The position numbers and the translations under genes were made by a program. A stretch of DNA of 64,000 nt from Deroplatys truncata (taxonomy: Eukaryota; Arthropoda; Insecta; Mantodea; Mantidae): the NCBI GenBank assembly GCA_030765065.1, contig CM060989.1, positions 57,488,001 through 57,552,000 on the forward strand. The letters run 5' to 3'. Below the pieces are notes generated by a model. It ran no database searches. It worked only from the letters and a program-made list of their open reading frames with translations, and had not been told where the DNA came from. Below are positions 44,006 to 54,984 of this stretch, one piece after another (position 1 is the first letter of the stretch; every line of letters begins with the position of its first letter).

Positions 44006-44735
44006 CATATGGGGTTTTCGTGGTTTTTCCTGGTTGACGCAGGCTGATTGACTACTGGGCTGTAGTTCGGTCGGTGTCGGGCAGATGGCGTAGAGGTTTG
44101 CGATTTGAAACTTATTTTCGGCTCTGCTAGAGGGAAGCCTATCAAGCCTCCGTTGCTGGGTCGTGTTTTCCTTGTCCCACTAGAGGGAACTCTCCGAGCG
44201 ACCCTCCCGTGGCCGGGTGTTCAAGCCTGGAACTATTAGGGAACTCGCGCAGCTCTGTCGACGTGCGCCGGCCTTGTTCTGCAACCCATGTCTCCTGAGG
44301 TTCCTTCACCTCATTCGTTCCTCCCGGGGTGTACACACAAAAGATCTATTGGGGAATCGAGGTGCAAGGCGTCCCCTCCGTTAACTAGTTCCTATCCTAT
44401 TCTAGCGTAGCATAAGGTTTTTGGAACCTCGTCACAGACTTCCGCCGCCAGTCCGTCTAAGAAACGTGTAGCTGTTTCTGGACTTAAATGTTTCTAAATG
44501 AGCTGTGATAATCTCTTAGTGGACAATTGAGGCACATGTATGAAAGCTTCTTGAAGGACATAAATAATGAGTCGCCTGTTTTGGTTAACATCACAGTAAC
44601 TTACAGATTCACGATTGTTTCCTTTCAGCTATTCTATAATAAAGATCTGACTTCCGGACCACTAGTAAAAATCCCCCTCCTGACACCAATTATATCAGTA
44701 ATGTAATTTCTACTGACATGGAATCTTAGATACAG
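44006..44735 (+). repeat. Duplicated block X, first copy (SINE type 4 body plus part of element E)
   Basis: It starts ATATGGGGTTTTCGTGG inside a SINE type 4 body and tail (to about 44340). From about 44390 it continues as the reverse of element E (CGTCACAGACTTCCGCCGCC). It matches 45766-46498 nearly base for base. The SINE head present before the second copy is missing here. Confidence 0.88.
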
Positions 44736-45653
44736 AAAAAATCTGATGTTTTACACTCACATGACTTTCTCTACTCTTGTACAAACTATTTTTACAAACG
44801 CTTATTCTCCATCTACTTCATGTTAATCGAGATAAACGTTTGCAGACTCTATCTTATTGCTAAGTTTCTTGTAGATGTAAGGGGAATATATATTTACAAG
44901 GGCAATATAGAAATACAGTAGCCTTTAAACACATACATATCTCTTAATAGCTGGTTGCTAGGTGCAGCACCATTCCCTTTGCCACAGATTAATACTCTTT
45001 GCATATACAAGACAAAAAAATGAATAACGAATTCCCTTTTAAGAAAATAAGTATTGAAAAATTTAAGAGAATAACAAGCAATATCTCGAAAATGGTTCAC
45101 TCAACAAAAAAAATGTATATGACATAAATTGTGTATTTTAACGCGATCTACATTTTTTGTGTAGAAAAATTTTGTCTATCTCTTATGGTTTACCAGTTAT
45201 GCCAAAGTCGTTCACAATGATGAATACTTTTGGAGACATACCCAGGAAATTCAAGATATACACTTTATTTGTCAAGAAAATATCTTAAACATGTGATATT
45301 TTAATAAAAATCGTTAGAGCCATTTTTGAGAAAATTAAAATTTTCGAAAAATGTTCCATGTAAAGGGTAATGTGGGGTGGGGGATTTTCTTGAAAACCTT
45401 CGTGTCGCATCCTTGGAAGATATTGAACCTAAATACCAAGTTTGGTGTTTATCCGACTGTTCGTTTCTGAGTTATGCTGTTCACACACACACACACACAC
45501 ACAGACACACATACACACACGGACATGTTTCCAAAAATGCTTTTTTTGGATTCAGGGGGTCTCAAAACATGTATTTCCGGTGAAATCTCGGTATCAAATT
45601 TTTGAGTGGAATACAATACTTCCCCTACTTACTATACGTAGCAGAGAAAGTAA
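44736..45653 (-). repeat. Family A/B, young copy (long B), inside the duplication
   Basis: From A6 (44736-44741) to GCAGAGAAAGTAA. Its left flank (TTAGATACAG) matches that of the copy at 46499. Its right flank (TAAGCTTTAGTAAG) is the missing right part of the old copy at 42553. It therefore looks like a crossover product between two copies. The CA tract is at about 45484-45520. Confidence 0.88.
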
Positions 45654-45709
45654 TAAGCTTTAGTAAGACTATCACTAATAAACGATAGAGGGTAGAGAAA
45701 GTCATGTGG
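45653..45709 (+). repeat. Old family A/B copy, displaced 3' end
   Basis: ATAAGCTTTAGTAAGACTAT through CGATAGAGGGTAGAGAAAGT is the end of the old copy whose body is 42553-43250. Confidence 0.8.
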
Positions 45710-46498
45710 CGTTTGAGGTTCGCATTCGGGAGGTTCCGGAATTGATTCCCGGTGCCGTCTGAAAAAAAAGTATGGGGTTTTCGTAGTTTTTCCTGGTTGA
45801 CGCAGGCTGATTGACTACGGGGCTGTAGTTCGGTCGGTGTCGGGCAGATGGCGTAGAGGTTTGCGATTTGAAACTTATTTTCGGCTCTGCTAGAGGGAAA
45901 CCTATCGAGCCTCCGTTGCTGGGTCGTGTTTTCCCTGTCCCACTAGAGGGACCTCTCCGAGCGACCCTCCCGTGGCCGGGTGTTCAAGCCTGGAACTATT
46001 AGGGAGCTCGCGCAGCTCTGTCGACTTGCGCAGGCCTTGTTCTGCAACCCATATGTCTCCTGCGGTTCCTTCACCTCATTCGTTCCTCCCGGGGTGTACA
46101 CACAAAAGATCTATTGGGGAATCGAGGTGCAAGGCGTCCCCTCCGTTAACTAGTTCTTATCCTATTCTAGCGTAGCATAAGGTTTTTGGTACCTCGTCAC
46201 AGACTTCCGCCGCCAGTCCGTCTAAGAAACGTGTAGCTGTTTCTGGACTTAAATGTTTCTAAATGAGCTGTGATAATCTCTTAGTGGACAATTGAGGCAC
46301 ATGTATGAAAGCTTCTTGAAGGACATAAATAATGAGTCGCCTGTTTTGGTTAACATCACAGTAACTTACAGATTCACGATTGTTTCCTTTCAGCTATTCT
46401 GTAATAAAGATCTGACTTCTGGACCACTAGTAAAAATCCCCCTCCTGACACCAATTATATCAGTAATGCAATTTCTACTGACATGGAATCTTAGATAC
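45710..46498 (+). repeat. SINE type 4 head plus duplicated block X, second copy
   Basis: The SINE head is GAGGTTCGCATTCGGGAGG with a weak B box (GGAATTGATTCCCGG), then A8, then block X from GTATGGGGTTTTCG at 45766. X ends at the A tract 46499. Differences from the first copy are a few single bases. Confidence 0.86.
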
Positions 46499-47403
46499 AA
46501 AAAAAAACTGATATTTTACACTCACATGACTTTTTCTACTCTTGTACAAACTATTTTTACAAACGCTTATTCTCCATCTACTTCATGTTAATCGAGATAA
46601 ACGTTTGCAGACTCTATCTTATTGCTAATTTTCTTGTAGATGTAAGGGGAATATATATTTACAAGGGCAATATAGAAATACAGTAGCCTTTAAGCACATA
46701 CATATCTCTTAATAGCTGGTTGCTAGGTGCAGCACCATTCCCTTTGCCACAGATTAATACTCTTTGCATATACAAGACAAAAAAAATGAATAACGAATTC
46801 CCTTTTAAGAAAATAAGTATTGAAAAATTTAAGAGAATAACAAGCAATATCTCGAAAATGGTTCACTCAACAAAAAAAATGTATATGACATAAATTGTGT
46901 ATTTTAACGCGATCTACATTTTTTGCGTAGTAAAATTTTGTCTATCTCTTATGGTTTACCAGTTATGGAAAAGTCGTTCACAATGAAGAATACTTTTGGA
47001 GACATACCCAGAAAATTCAAGATATACATTTTATTTGTCATAAAAATATCTTAAACATGTGATATTTTAATCAAAATCGTTAGAGCCATTTTTGAGAAAA
47101 TTAAAATTTTCCAAAAATCTTCCATGTAAAGGGTAATCTGGGGTAGGGGGATTTTCTCAAAAACCTTCGTGTCGCATACTTGGAAGATACTGAACCTAAA
47201 TACCAAGTTTGGTGTTTATCCGACTATTCGTTTCTGAGTTATGCTGTTCACAGACAGACACACACACGGACATGTTTCCAAAAATACTTTTTTTGGATTC
47301 AGGGGATCTCAAAACATGTATTTCCTGTGAAATCTCGGTATCGAATTTTTAGGTGGAATACAATACTTCCCCTACTTACTATACGTAGTAGAGAAAGTAA
47401 AAA
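46499..47403 (-). repeat. Family A/B, young copy (long B), inserted in element E
   Basis: A tract 46499-46507, then CTGATATTTTACACTC, to GTAGTAGAGAAAGT and A5 (47399-47403). Element E continues after it with TACATACTAG and GTTTTATGGACTGG. Confidence 0.88.
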
Positions 47404-47542
47404 TACATACTAGAAACTGTATGATTGTTTTATGGACTGGTGGTGAACTTCTGTTATGGAGCCACTAAAATGTATTCTATACCAGAATGAGAATGTAATT
47501 GATTGTGAAAATTGTGTGGAAGGAAAGCTTAGGTAAGCTATA

Positions 47543-48205
47543 CAGGGTGTGTCTAAATTCCCTTTACAGACTCTGAGGACTTGCAGTGGGGACCAAGACT
47601 ATTAAGCTTAGCATAGGAACTTGTATCCGTAAACGTACAGTTTTTCCGCTACAAACAAAATCACCACAAAGCTTTTTCGGTGCCACTCACTAGGATGGTC
47701 TTGACTGGGGTAGTCCATACGTCATTCACCGATCACCTGATGTACCAAGTCTACTACACCTTTATTTACATTACATTCAGTTGAGTTTATGATGTGTTTC
47801 AGCAACAACACGGTCTGAACATTTGGACAGGGTTCACCAAACTTGCGGGTGATTCTTGAAGGCGTTTTGCATGGGTTCTTGGAGGATGTGCCACTGCATG
47901 TCCGTCAAAACATGGGGTTCCAGCACGATGGAGCACCAGCTCATTTTGCACTTGCGGTCCGACGTCATCTAGAACAACGATTTGGGCAACGGTGGATAGG
48001 TCGTGGTGGCCCGGTTGCTTGACCTGCACGTTCTCCCGACTTGACTTCGTTTGATTACTACCTGTGGGGTCACATGCAATTTGATTTACGAGACCCCTGT
48101 AGGAAAACAGTACGTTTCCAGACATGAGTTCCTATGCTAAAGTTAATCGTCTTGGTCCCCGCTACAAGTCCTTAAAGTCTGTAAAGGGGATTTAGACACA
48201 TCCTG
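47543..48205 (+). mobile_element. Mariner-like element M4 with about 100-bp inverted repeats
   Basis: TA (in TATA) flanks both sides. The ends are CAGGGTGTGTCTAAATTCCC and, reversed, CAGGATGTGTCTAAATCCCC, and the inverted match continues for about 100 bp (GGGGACCAAGAC, AGCATAGGAACT). At 663 bp it is an internally deleted derivative. Confidence 0.88.
47860..48080 (+). pseudogene. Mariner-like transposase remnant (M4)
   Basis: The frame FQHDGAPAHFALAVRRHLEQ carries the second catalytic Asp, and after a stop (TGA where Trp is usual) PARSPDLTSFDYYLWGHM carries the third. The N-terminal DNA-binding region and first Asp are missing. Confidence 0.82.
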
Positions 48206-48377
48206 TATAGAATGGGTAAGCAAACTTAGTTAGCCAAAATATTCAGTAGTTCTTATTTTATTGCATAACGGACCCTACTTTAACAACATTCTTCGTAGTT
48301 CCATTACACATTTCGTTATAGATACACAGGGGATAACGATTGTCAAATGTTTAAGCGGCTCGCTCTACCTATACTTG

Positions 48378-48404
48378 CATTCATTCATTCATTCATTCAT
48401 TCAT
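48378..48404 (+). repeat. (ATTC)n microsatellite
   Basis: Six ATTC units, next to a small old family A fragment (ACACATTTCGTTATAGATAC, 48306-48340). Confidence 0.85.
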
Positions 48405-48531
48405 CGTACAATACTTAAAGGACTAAAGTAATGCCGTTGTGATAAATCACTGGTGATTATGTTGATAATGTTAATTCAACCGATATTTTTACATTATAGA
48501 CCAATTTGACACTGTGACAAGAAAAAACAAT

Positions 48532-49370
48532 CCTCAAGTGTTACACTCGATGGCTTTCTCTACTCTTATAGAACTATTTTTACAAACGCTTATTTTCCAT
48601 CTAATTCATGTTAATCGAGATAAACCTTTGCAGAATCCTATAGCTAATTTTCTTGTAGGTGCAAGGGGAATATGTTAGGCTTTAAGCGATAGTCAGATCT
48701 TTTAAGAGCTGGTTGCTATGTGGCGCATTCCATTCTCTTTGCATGTCCAGGACATAAAAAGCGAATAACGAATTCCCATTTGAGAAAAAGTACCTATAAG
48801 TATTGGAAAATTAAAAAAAAACAAGGAATATCTCGGAAATGGTTCACTGGACAAAAAACATGTATATTACATAAATTGTGCATTTTAACGCGATCTACAT
48901 TTTTGGTGTAGTAACATTTTGTCTATCTCTTACGGTTTACAAAAAGAGATAGTTATACAAAAGTCATTCAGAAAGAAGAGGACCTTTGGGGACACTTTCA
49001 GAAAATTCAAGATATACATTTTATTTTGCATGAAAATATCTTAAATATATGATGTTTTGATCAAAATCGTTAGAGCCATTTTTGAGAAAATTAACATTTT
49101 AGAAAAATGTTCCATGTAAAGAGTAGTCTGTGGTGGAGGGATTTTCTTGAAAATCTTCGTGTCGCATCTTTGAAAGATACTGAACCTAAATAATAAGTTT
49201 GGTATTTATCCGGCGCTTCGTTTTTGAGTTATGCTGTTCACAGACACACGGACCTTTTTCTAAAAATGCTTTTTTGGATTCAGAGGGCCTCAAAACATGT
49301 ATTTCCGGTAAAATCTCGATATAGAATTTTTGGGTGGAATGCAATACCCTATTTCGTAGTAGAGAAAGTA
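48532..49370 (-). repeat. Family A/B copy, intermediate age
   Basis: From AAGTGTTACACTCGATGGC to GTAGTAGAGAAAGTA. It has the short B variant (TGTGGCGCATTCC) and almost no CA tract (CACAGACACACGG). Divergence lies between the young and old groups. It contains a local duplication of AGAGATAG at about 48925-48955. Confidence 0.85.
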
Positions 49371-49704
49371 ATAAACATATTTTGTTTGCTATTGCTTTCA
49401 GTATTTTTATAACATTTATATTGATAATTACGTTATATCAGTTACGCATAGCACGTATACAAGTTTCAATAGCAATTTCACTAAGAGAAAATGACTTAAT
49501 ACAAATCCTTGATAAATGATGGTTGTATGCGTGGAATGTCTGAAATGCAAAGCTTAGTTTCAACAAGATTTCGTCTAATGCACAAATATCGGAATTAACT
49601 CTTGTTTTGATATTCCTATCATTCTAATTTAGCAGTAGTAATTATGTTGAATAGTGTCAAATACCTTACTTATTTCTAATAATATAACTGATCTGTATCC
49701 TGCC
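49371..49704. other. Unassigned AT-rich DNA
   Basis: No feature recognised. Confidence 0.4.
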
Positions 49705-49862
49705 TCCGTGGTGCGGGGGTAGCGTGGCTACCTCTCATTCAACAAGTCCTGAGTTAGAATCTTGATTAGGTTGAGTTACCTAGATAAGGGTTTTTTTTAG
49801 GGTTTTCCCTTATCCTAAGAAGACGAATTTCGGGTAACTCTATGCTCTAGGGACCCCGGGAC
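49705..49862 (+). mobile_element. tRNA-derived SINE, type 5
   Basis: CTCCGTGGTGCGGGGGTAGC holds the A-box region. The B box is worn (GAGTTAGAATCTTG). The tail contains CTAAGAAGACGAATTTCGGG. It ends where the next SINE starts. Confidence 0.55.
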
Positions 49863-50365
49863 CATGCGGGATGGCTCAGGCGGCAACGTCAGTGGCCTAC
49901 ATTCGGGAGGTCCCGGTATCGAAACCCCAATCTGTACCATAGGTTTCCTCGGCAGTTTTCTCGGGTCGTCAGGCGAATGCTGGAGTTTCTTCAGCTCCGA
50001 AATTTCCTGTCCCCCCATTTCGTTTCATTCTTCATTTCGTTCATCCTTCATTACGTTGGCCTCTTTCAGGGTCGGAAGTGAGGACGATGGTGTTTCGGTG
50101 CAGCGTGTCAGGGGAAAAGATTGCTCTTTGTAACTCTCTGCTCCCTCGGCTTTCGGCTGGCTGCCGGGGTATTCGAACCACCCTTGAGGAGCGTTGGACT
50201 CCCTCTGTGTAGGATGGGGTTCCCGGTCTGCCTGTCCGTCTACCGGGGTGACTATATCTGGTAACTTAGGGACCCTGTCTTGCTGTATCGTCGTTCCTGG
50301 ATCCGGCCGCCCGGTGTCTCCTCTCGCCTCATCCTTCCTCCCGGGGATGCCCCCTCGTGGGGCGT
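49863..50365 (+). mobile_element. tRNA-derived SINE, type 4, long tail
   Basis: The head is GCGGGATGGCTCAGGCGG with B box CGGTATCGAAACCCC (worn). The body has AGGTTTCCTCGGCAGTTTTC and CGTCAGGCGAATGCTGGAG, and the tail ends CTCATCCTTCCTCCCGGGG, as in the block X copies. GC-rich. Confidence 0.75.
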
Positions 50366-50637
50366 AAGTACACCTGTATTTGATTCGGTGCTGAGTCCCC
50401 TCTATAACAGAAGATAAGACCAACCATTTCGCTTATTCACCGTCCAATATTATGCACCCGGTTAAAGGATGTTAAAAGTTCAAGCAAAAAATAAAACTGA
50501 TTTGTATTTTAAGACTTGAAGCACTTAATTACTTCATGTGGGCACAAAAAATTATAAAATATTTCTTTATAGCCCCGCCTAAATCATTCTGTGAAATATT
50601 AAAGAGCTTATGGTCTTCAAAACACAATGAGATCTAC

Positions 50638-50855
50638 TAGGGCTGGATGCAATAGGCGCTAAAACACTTAAAATAGGCAGGCTAATAGACACTACAACAA
50701 GTTCAAAATAAGCATAATATAGGCACTATCAGAAATGATAAGCATTGAAGTAGGCAGAATCATGTATTCATTTACCACTTAAAAACACATTTTGACATGA
50801 CAGAACAGTATAGAAATATCAAATAGCCATATACCATATATTAAATTTATTAAAT
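50638..50855 (+). repeat. Family C repeat, copy 3, split by an LTR-like block
   Basis: AGGGCTGGATGCAATAGGCG, then CACTTAAAAACACATTTTGA, CATGACAGAACAGTATAGAA and TATATTAAATTTATTAAAT. It resumes at 51795 with CCACCATTCTCTTAA, matching CACTATTCTCTTAAT in copy 2. Confidence 0.75.
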
Positions 50856-51790
50856 TGAAGGGGTTTAAATTGTGGTTGTTGCACCACGTATGGTAGCGAA
50901 TTTGAAGCTGTTTTATACCATGCACGTAATGGATGCAACTTGCGGGAGAGTGTTTCTAGGAGTGTTCGCCCCACGTAGGGTACAAGCTTTCCGGTGGCCT
51001 TCGCCCCACGTTTAAGAATCAACTTTTTATTTTAATGTTTATTTATGTATATGCCTCTGCTTCGTCAGTAGTAATTTGCAGAACACGTATCTCTTAACAG
51101 GGCTGGTACGGCTAAAGAACAAGGCTTACACATATTATAATTGTATTTTTACTTTTTTTTAATTAATCCTTCACACGATTAAATAACACTTCACTATGTA
51201 TCCTACTATAGAGCTGTGAGATTATTGTTAATTGCACTTTTAACAGGTAAACTTTATATTATTTTCACCGCAATGAATTTTCATGTCTCGCACTGAACCC
51301 GTACCGAACCAGCTACTTGGGTACGCTTTCTTGTAGCGTCTACCGCTTAAATTTGTACATTTTCTCTATTTCTAGTCTCTGAGTGGCTAATCCTACTCAC
51401 TTTAGCTTTTCAAATTGTTGATTGGCTATTTATAAACTGTTTTAAATATTAATTTATTATTGTTCCAAGAACTATTAGTAGCCTTTTTAAACTTTCTAGT
51501 TTATTGTTGTCTCAACGTTACCTCATTGTTAGCAACTTTCGGATTTTACTTTGTAATTCTGTTTGCTAGGGAAAGAAGCTTGCTTCTATTCTCACAGCTC
51601 CTACGTTGTTAAACTACGTAATACATTCACATAACATTTTATACATGTACATAATAAAATAAACATAATACAATGACTGTAATATACATTTTATATATTA
51701 TATTATACACATATTGCTTTAAGGCAGGCTGTTATTTTTTCATATTATATAATTAGACTGATATCATTTAGGGCTAAAAATACTGCCTCA
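50856..51790 (+). mobile_element. Solo LTR (family D, copy 3) with target duplication
   Basis: It starts TGAAGGGGTTTAAATTG and ends AAATACTGCCTCA, so TG...CA. AAAT directly flanks both ends (50852-50855 and 51791-51794), and family C reads through once the block and one AAAT are removed. This supports an LTR-retrotransposon insertion reduced to one LTR by recombination between LTRs. The left 150 bp differ from copies 1 and 2, with a local duplication of CGCCCCACGT. Confidence 0.75.
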
Positions 51791-52309
51791 AAATTCCACC
51801 ATTCTCTTAAAGGATTAACGTCTGTGTACAACACTTTTACTGTAATTAAGCTCACAAAACATGAGTATGACTCCTGTAAGACACTGGAATGGCTCAACAC
51901 TAATATTGTGTTGATAAAAAACGAAATTCCGTGTGTCATATTAGTGTAACATGACATATCGCGCTCTCATTAGCTTTCTTAATTAACGCTCACCTCTGAT
52001 AGAGAAAGCACCAATTACTGTGTTTAAAGTGACGGAAAAACACTTTAATGTTGTTGGTTTCTCCAATTTGTGGCCACATGCTTTGCACTATAAACAGAGA
52101 GATGCGGTGAGAGTTGAATTCTCACAGGGCGAATAAGGAAGAGAATCGCTTAGTTACCTACATCAGTAGCTAGCAAGAATGAAAATAGCTCTGATACATT
52201 TCAGATGCATTTTAACAAACATTTTGGTAAAGCCCTGCAGACGGTTTACACACAACCTCCTCAACAGTTAACCCCCTCCTTTTCGCCAGGTCCTGAATTT
52301 TGATGACTT
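51791..52309. other. End of family C copy 3, then unassigned DNA
   Basis: The first roughly 50 bases belong to family C. The rest shows no recognised feature. Confidence 0.4.
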
Positions 52310-52496
52310 TATTAGTGGTATACAAATTATTCTTACCAAAGCTTATTTTTTTATCTACTTCATTTTAATTCAGATAAACCTCTGCAGAAGTACAGTCCCA
52401 TGCGAATTAATCGTAACAGAACAATAACACAACGTTTTACATGCTTTCATGAATTTAATCATAAATTATTTCCAATTTATATTTCTTAATACTTAA

Positions 52497-53405
52497 GGGG
52501 ACAAGGTAGTCTGAACACATGGAAATTATACCTTAAGTGTGTTAAATTATCACTGATCTTAAAGTTCTGAATGTTTTTTCCTAAAACTTTTATGAATTAT
52601 TCTATTATTTCAAGTAGTAGTTTGCACTGATATCTTATGTAGTTGAGTCCATAAAAATTATTTCATTCAGCAGAAAAACAATACAATTTACTCTTAAAAC
52701 ATGTGAATTCATGTACCTTTTTCTCTGATACTACTTGCAATACAGAATCACACTTTTGCATGCTTTTTCTTAGTATAATCAGCTATCTTCTGAACCTCGG
52801 TTATTCAGTTATGGATATCATTTCACTAGAAATTGAAAAACAATTATTTACAAAGTAAAAAAGCAAAAATGTGGAAAATTTGCATTGTTGCTGCTTTCTT
52901 AATATCACTAACGTGCATTATAAAACTATGATTGTGGTTCAGAAAGTTTAACTATCTGTTGTATACATGCACTGAAAATTTCAGCTCTCTACCTTTCATA
53001 CTTTCTGAGAAAAAGGTACATAAGTATACAAAAATGTTGTTTTGGGAAAACTGAATTTAAAGTTTTAACATTAAAATTCTGACACAATTCAGCACATTCC
53101 AGGGTCATAAGCATCTGCACCTTCATTCCTGGATTGCTTCAGCTTTTCTGATTGTCTTCTCTTGGTCCTGATCTCTTTTGTTAATTACTGAACTCCTCGC
53201 TGGGCAGATATACTCGTTCGTTGTTGAAAGATAAAAAAATGGCAGCTTTAAAGGAATGCAGACTAGCATTTAAATGGCATTTAAATGTCTTAAAAACCTC
53301 TTAACTCCCAAAAAGTATATATTTTCTGAAACTGGAATAATAAAGATTTGATTAGTGCTTAAAACCAAAAATGTGATTTTTGACCATTTCAGAGTACTTG
53401 TCCGC
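52497..53405. mobile_element. Short TTAA-target (piggyBac-type) element, copy 1
   Basis: TTAA at 52493-52496 and 53406-53409. The ends are GGGGACAAGGTAGTCTGAA and, reversed, GCGGACAAGTACTCTGAA. Copy 2 (58462-59405) is the same element in the opposite orientation with the same target. No transposase domain was recognised, so it is probably non-autonomous. Assignment to the piggyBac superfamily rests on the TTAA target only. Confidence 0.85.
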
Positions 53406-54480
53406 TTAATATGCCCTCCTTTCTGTTTATAAGTTCCATTACACGATTAGGCAATAATTCCACAAGATTGGAACATACATTTTTGAGATCATCATGAAAC
53501 CACACTTGAATTAATGCTAATATCAAATGTTCTTTTGTGGAACACTCAAAGTTTGCAAGTCTCTTTTTGCAAATAGCCCACAAATTTTCTACGGGGTTAA
53601 CATCAGGTGAATTCCCTGACCAGTCAAGCACATGAACATTGTTATCTTTGAAGAATTTCTTCACTTTCTTACAACTGTGGCAGGTAGCTAAATCTTGCTG
53701 AAAAATTCGCCGCCTTCTGGAAACCTTTTCTGGAGTTCACTAACAACTCTCACCAGTACTGTGATGTACTGATCTTTTTCATTACGCCTTCAACTGGAAT
53801 TAAAGATCCTAGATGAAACAGCCCAAAAATATTTCCTTCTCAGGGTGTTTTACAGTCCGTTGAAAATCTGCTGAATTTGCAGGTTCAATATTTGCTCGAC
53901 AACATACTGAACCCTCTGACCTTCCACTTCGAAATGAGTCTCATAAAAAATAACTTTTTCCAGTCTTGCAGTGTCCAATTCTGATCAGCACGCGGCCATA
54001 AGAGGCCTTTCTTACGCATTGCTTGTGTAAGAAGTTGTTTCTTCACGGGTTTTCGGGCTTTTCCTCCAACTGCTAAAAGTCTATGACAGACATTAGGTGC
54101 ATCTAGATTCACTCCCCTGTCCCTCAGGTCGCGAGCCAAGTCCACAGCAGTAAGCCTAGGGCTTGTTTTGCTTTTTCTAAGGAGAAAGCGGTCATCAGTT
54201 GGTGAAGTTTTCTTTTTCTGACCACATTTTCCCCTTTTTCTTTGGTGTAATGGAGCCAGTCTCTTTGTACTCATGAATAATTCTATGTACAGTGAGTACA
54301 CCAACACCGAACTATATCTCTTTGCGTCATAGAAGTATTTTGTGCTAAGTCCAGAATCGCACTTCTTCCTGGAAGTCGTATCCAACGAAGACCAAAATTT
54401 ACAAATATTACCAGAGAACTATAAAACTCTACCACATCCAAATAAATGCACATTGGAACTGAAAACCAACTCCCAAACGA
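53389..54480 (-). pseudogene. Tc1-like transposase pseudogene
   Basis: On the minus strand the first half shows a Tc1-type DNA-binding region (DRFLLRKSKTSPRLTAVDLA with RDLRDRGVNL...VCHRLLA). A frameshifted VIF-YETHFEVEGQR follows, where FSDE-like residues with the first Asp are expected. The last part is VLDWSGNSPDVNPVENLWAI, with the final catalytic Glu in NPVENLW. The last codons (ILSGQVL) come from the TTAA element, which removed the original C-terminus. Several frameshifts and stops occur between 53664 and 53885. Confidence 0.85.
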
Positions 54481-54984
54481 CAATTCACATGTGAAACAAC
54501 AAGCAGCAATGGCCAGAGAGCATTTTATTTCATTATAAACACAGTGCTGACAATTGTTTGGGAAAATGCAACAAAATTTACTTTGTTTCGATTAAGTCGC
54601 ACGGGACTGTAGCTGCATTACACATTTCGTTATAAATACAAAGAGAACAGTCATAGTCAAACATTTCAGAACTGGACACTAATATACTGGCCCTAAAATT
54701 CCATAATACTCTTTCCATGCAATCGCGAAAAACAACTCAATGTCGGCAGACTTTCAAAGAAGGACAAATATTCAACAATGGAACCATTAATAACGGATAT
54801 CTCGCAAATGGCTTATGCCACAAAAGATGATATTTGAAATTAATTATGTGATTGTATAGATCTTTTTAAAATCGTGTCAATTCAGCTGTTTCTCACGATG
54901 CCATGGAAAGAGTATGGAATTTTAAGGCCAGCATATAGCGCTCAGTTCTTAAACATTTGACTATCGCTGTTCCCTTTGTGCCTA

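Larger units (their letters stand above)
47404..48295 (-). mobile_element. Element E, remaining half, interrupted by mariner M4
   Basis: The sequence 47420-47530 and 48208-48295 is the reverse of 7568-7740 (TATACCAGAATGAGAATG, TTTTATTGCATAACGGACC). It ends at CTTCG followed by TA (48296-48297), the expected target dinucleotide. Mariner M4 sits in the middle. Confidence 0.75.
52393..54609 (-). mobile_element. Tc1-like transposon carrying a nested TTAA element
   Basis: TA flanks (52391-52392 and 54610-54611). The ends are CAGTCCCATGCGAATTAATC and, reversed, CAGTCCCGTGCGACTTAATC. It is 2217 bp in total; removing the TTAA element at 52497-53405 and one TTAA leaves about 1.3 kb, the standard Tc1 size. 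Confidence 0.9.
52310..54884 (-). repeat. Old family A/B copy (left arm of an inverted pair), split by a Tc1-like element
   Basis: The outer part is at 52310-52390 (TATACAAATTATTCTTACCA to CTCTGCAGAAG). After the Tc1-like element it continues at 54612-54880 (GCTGCATTACACATTTCG to TAGATCTTTTTAAAATCG). At about 54880 the orientation flips into the next old copy. Confidence 0.82.
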
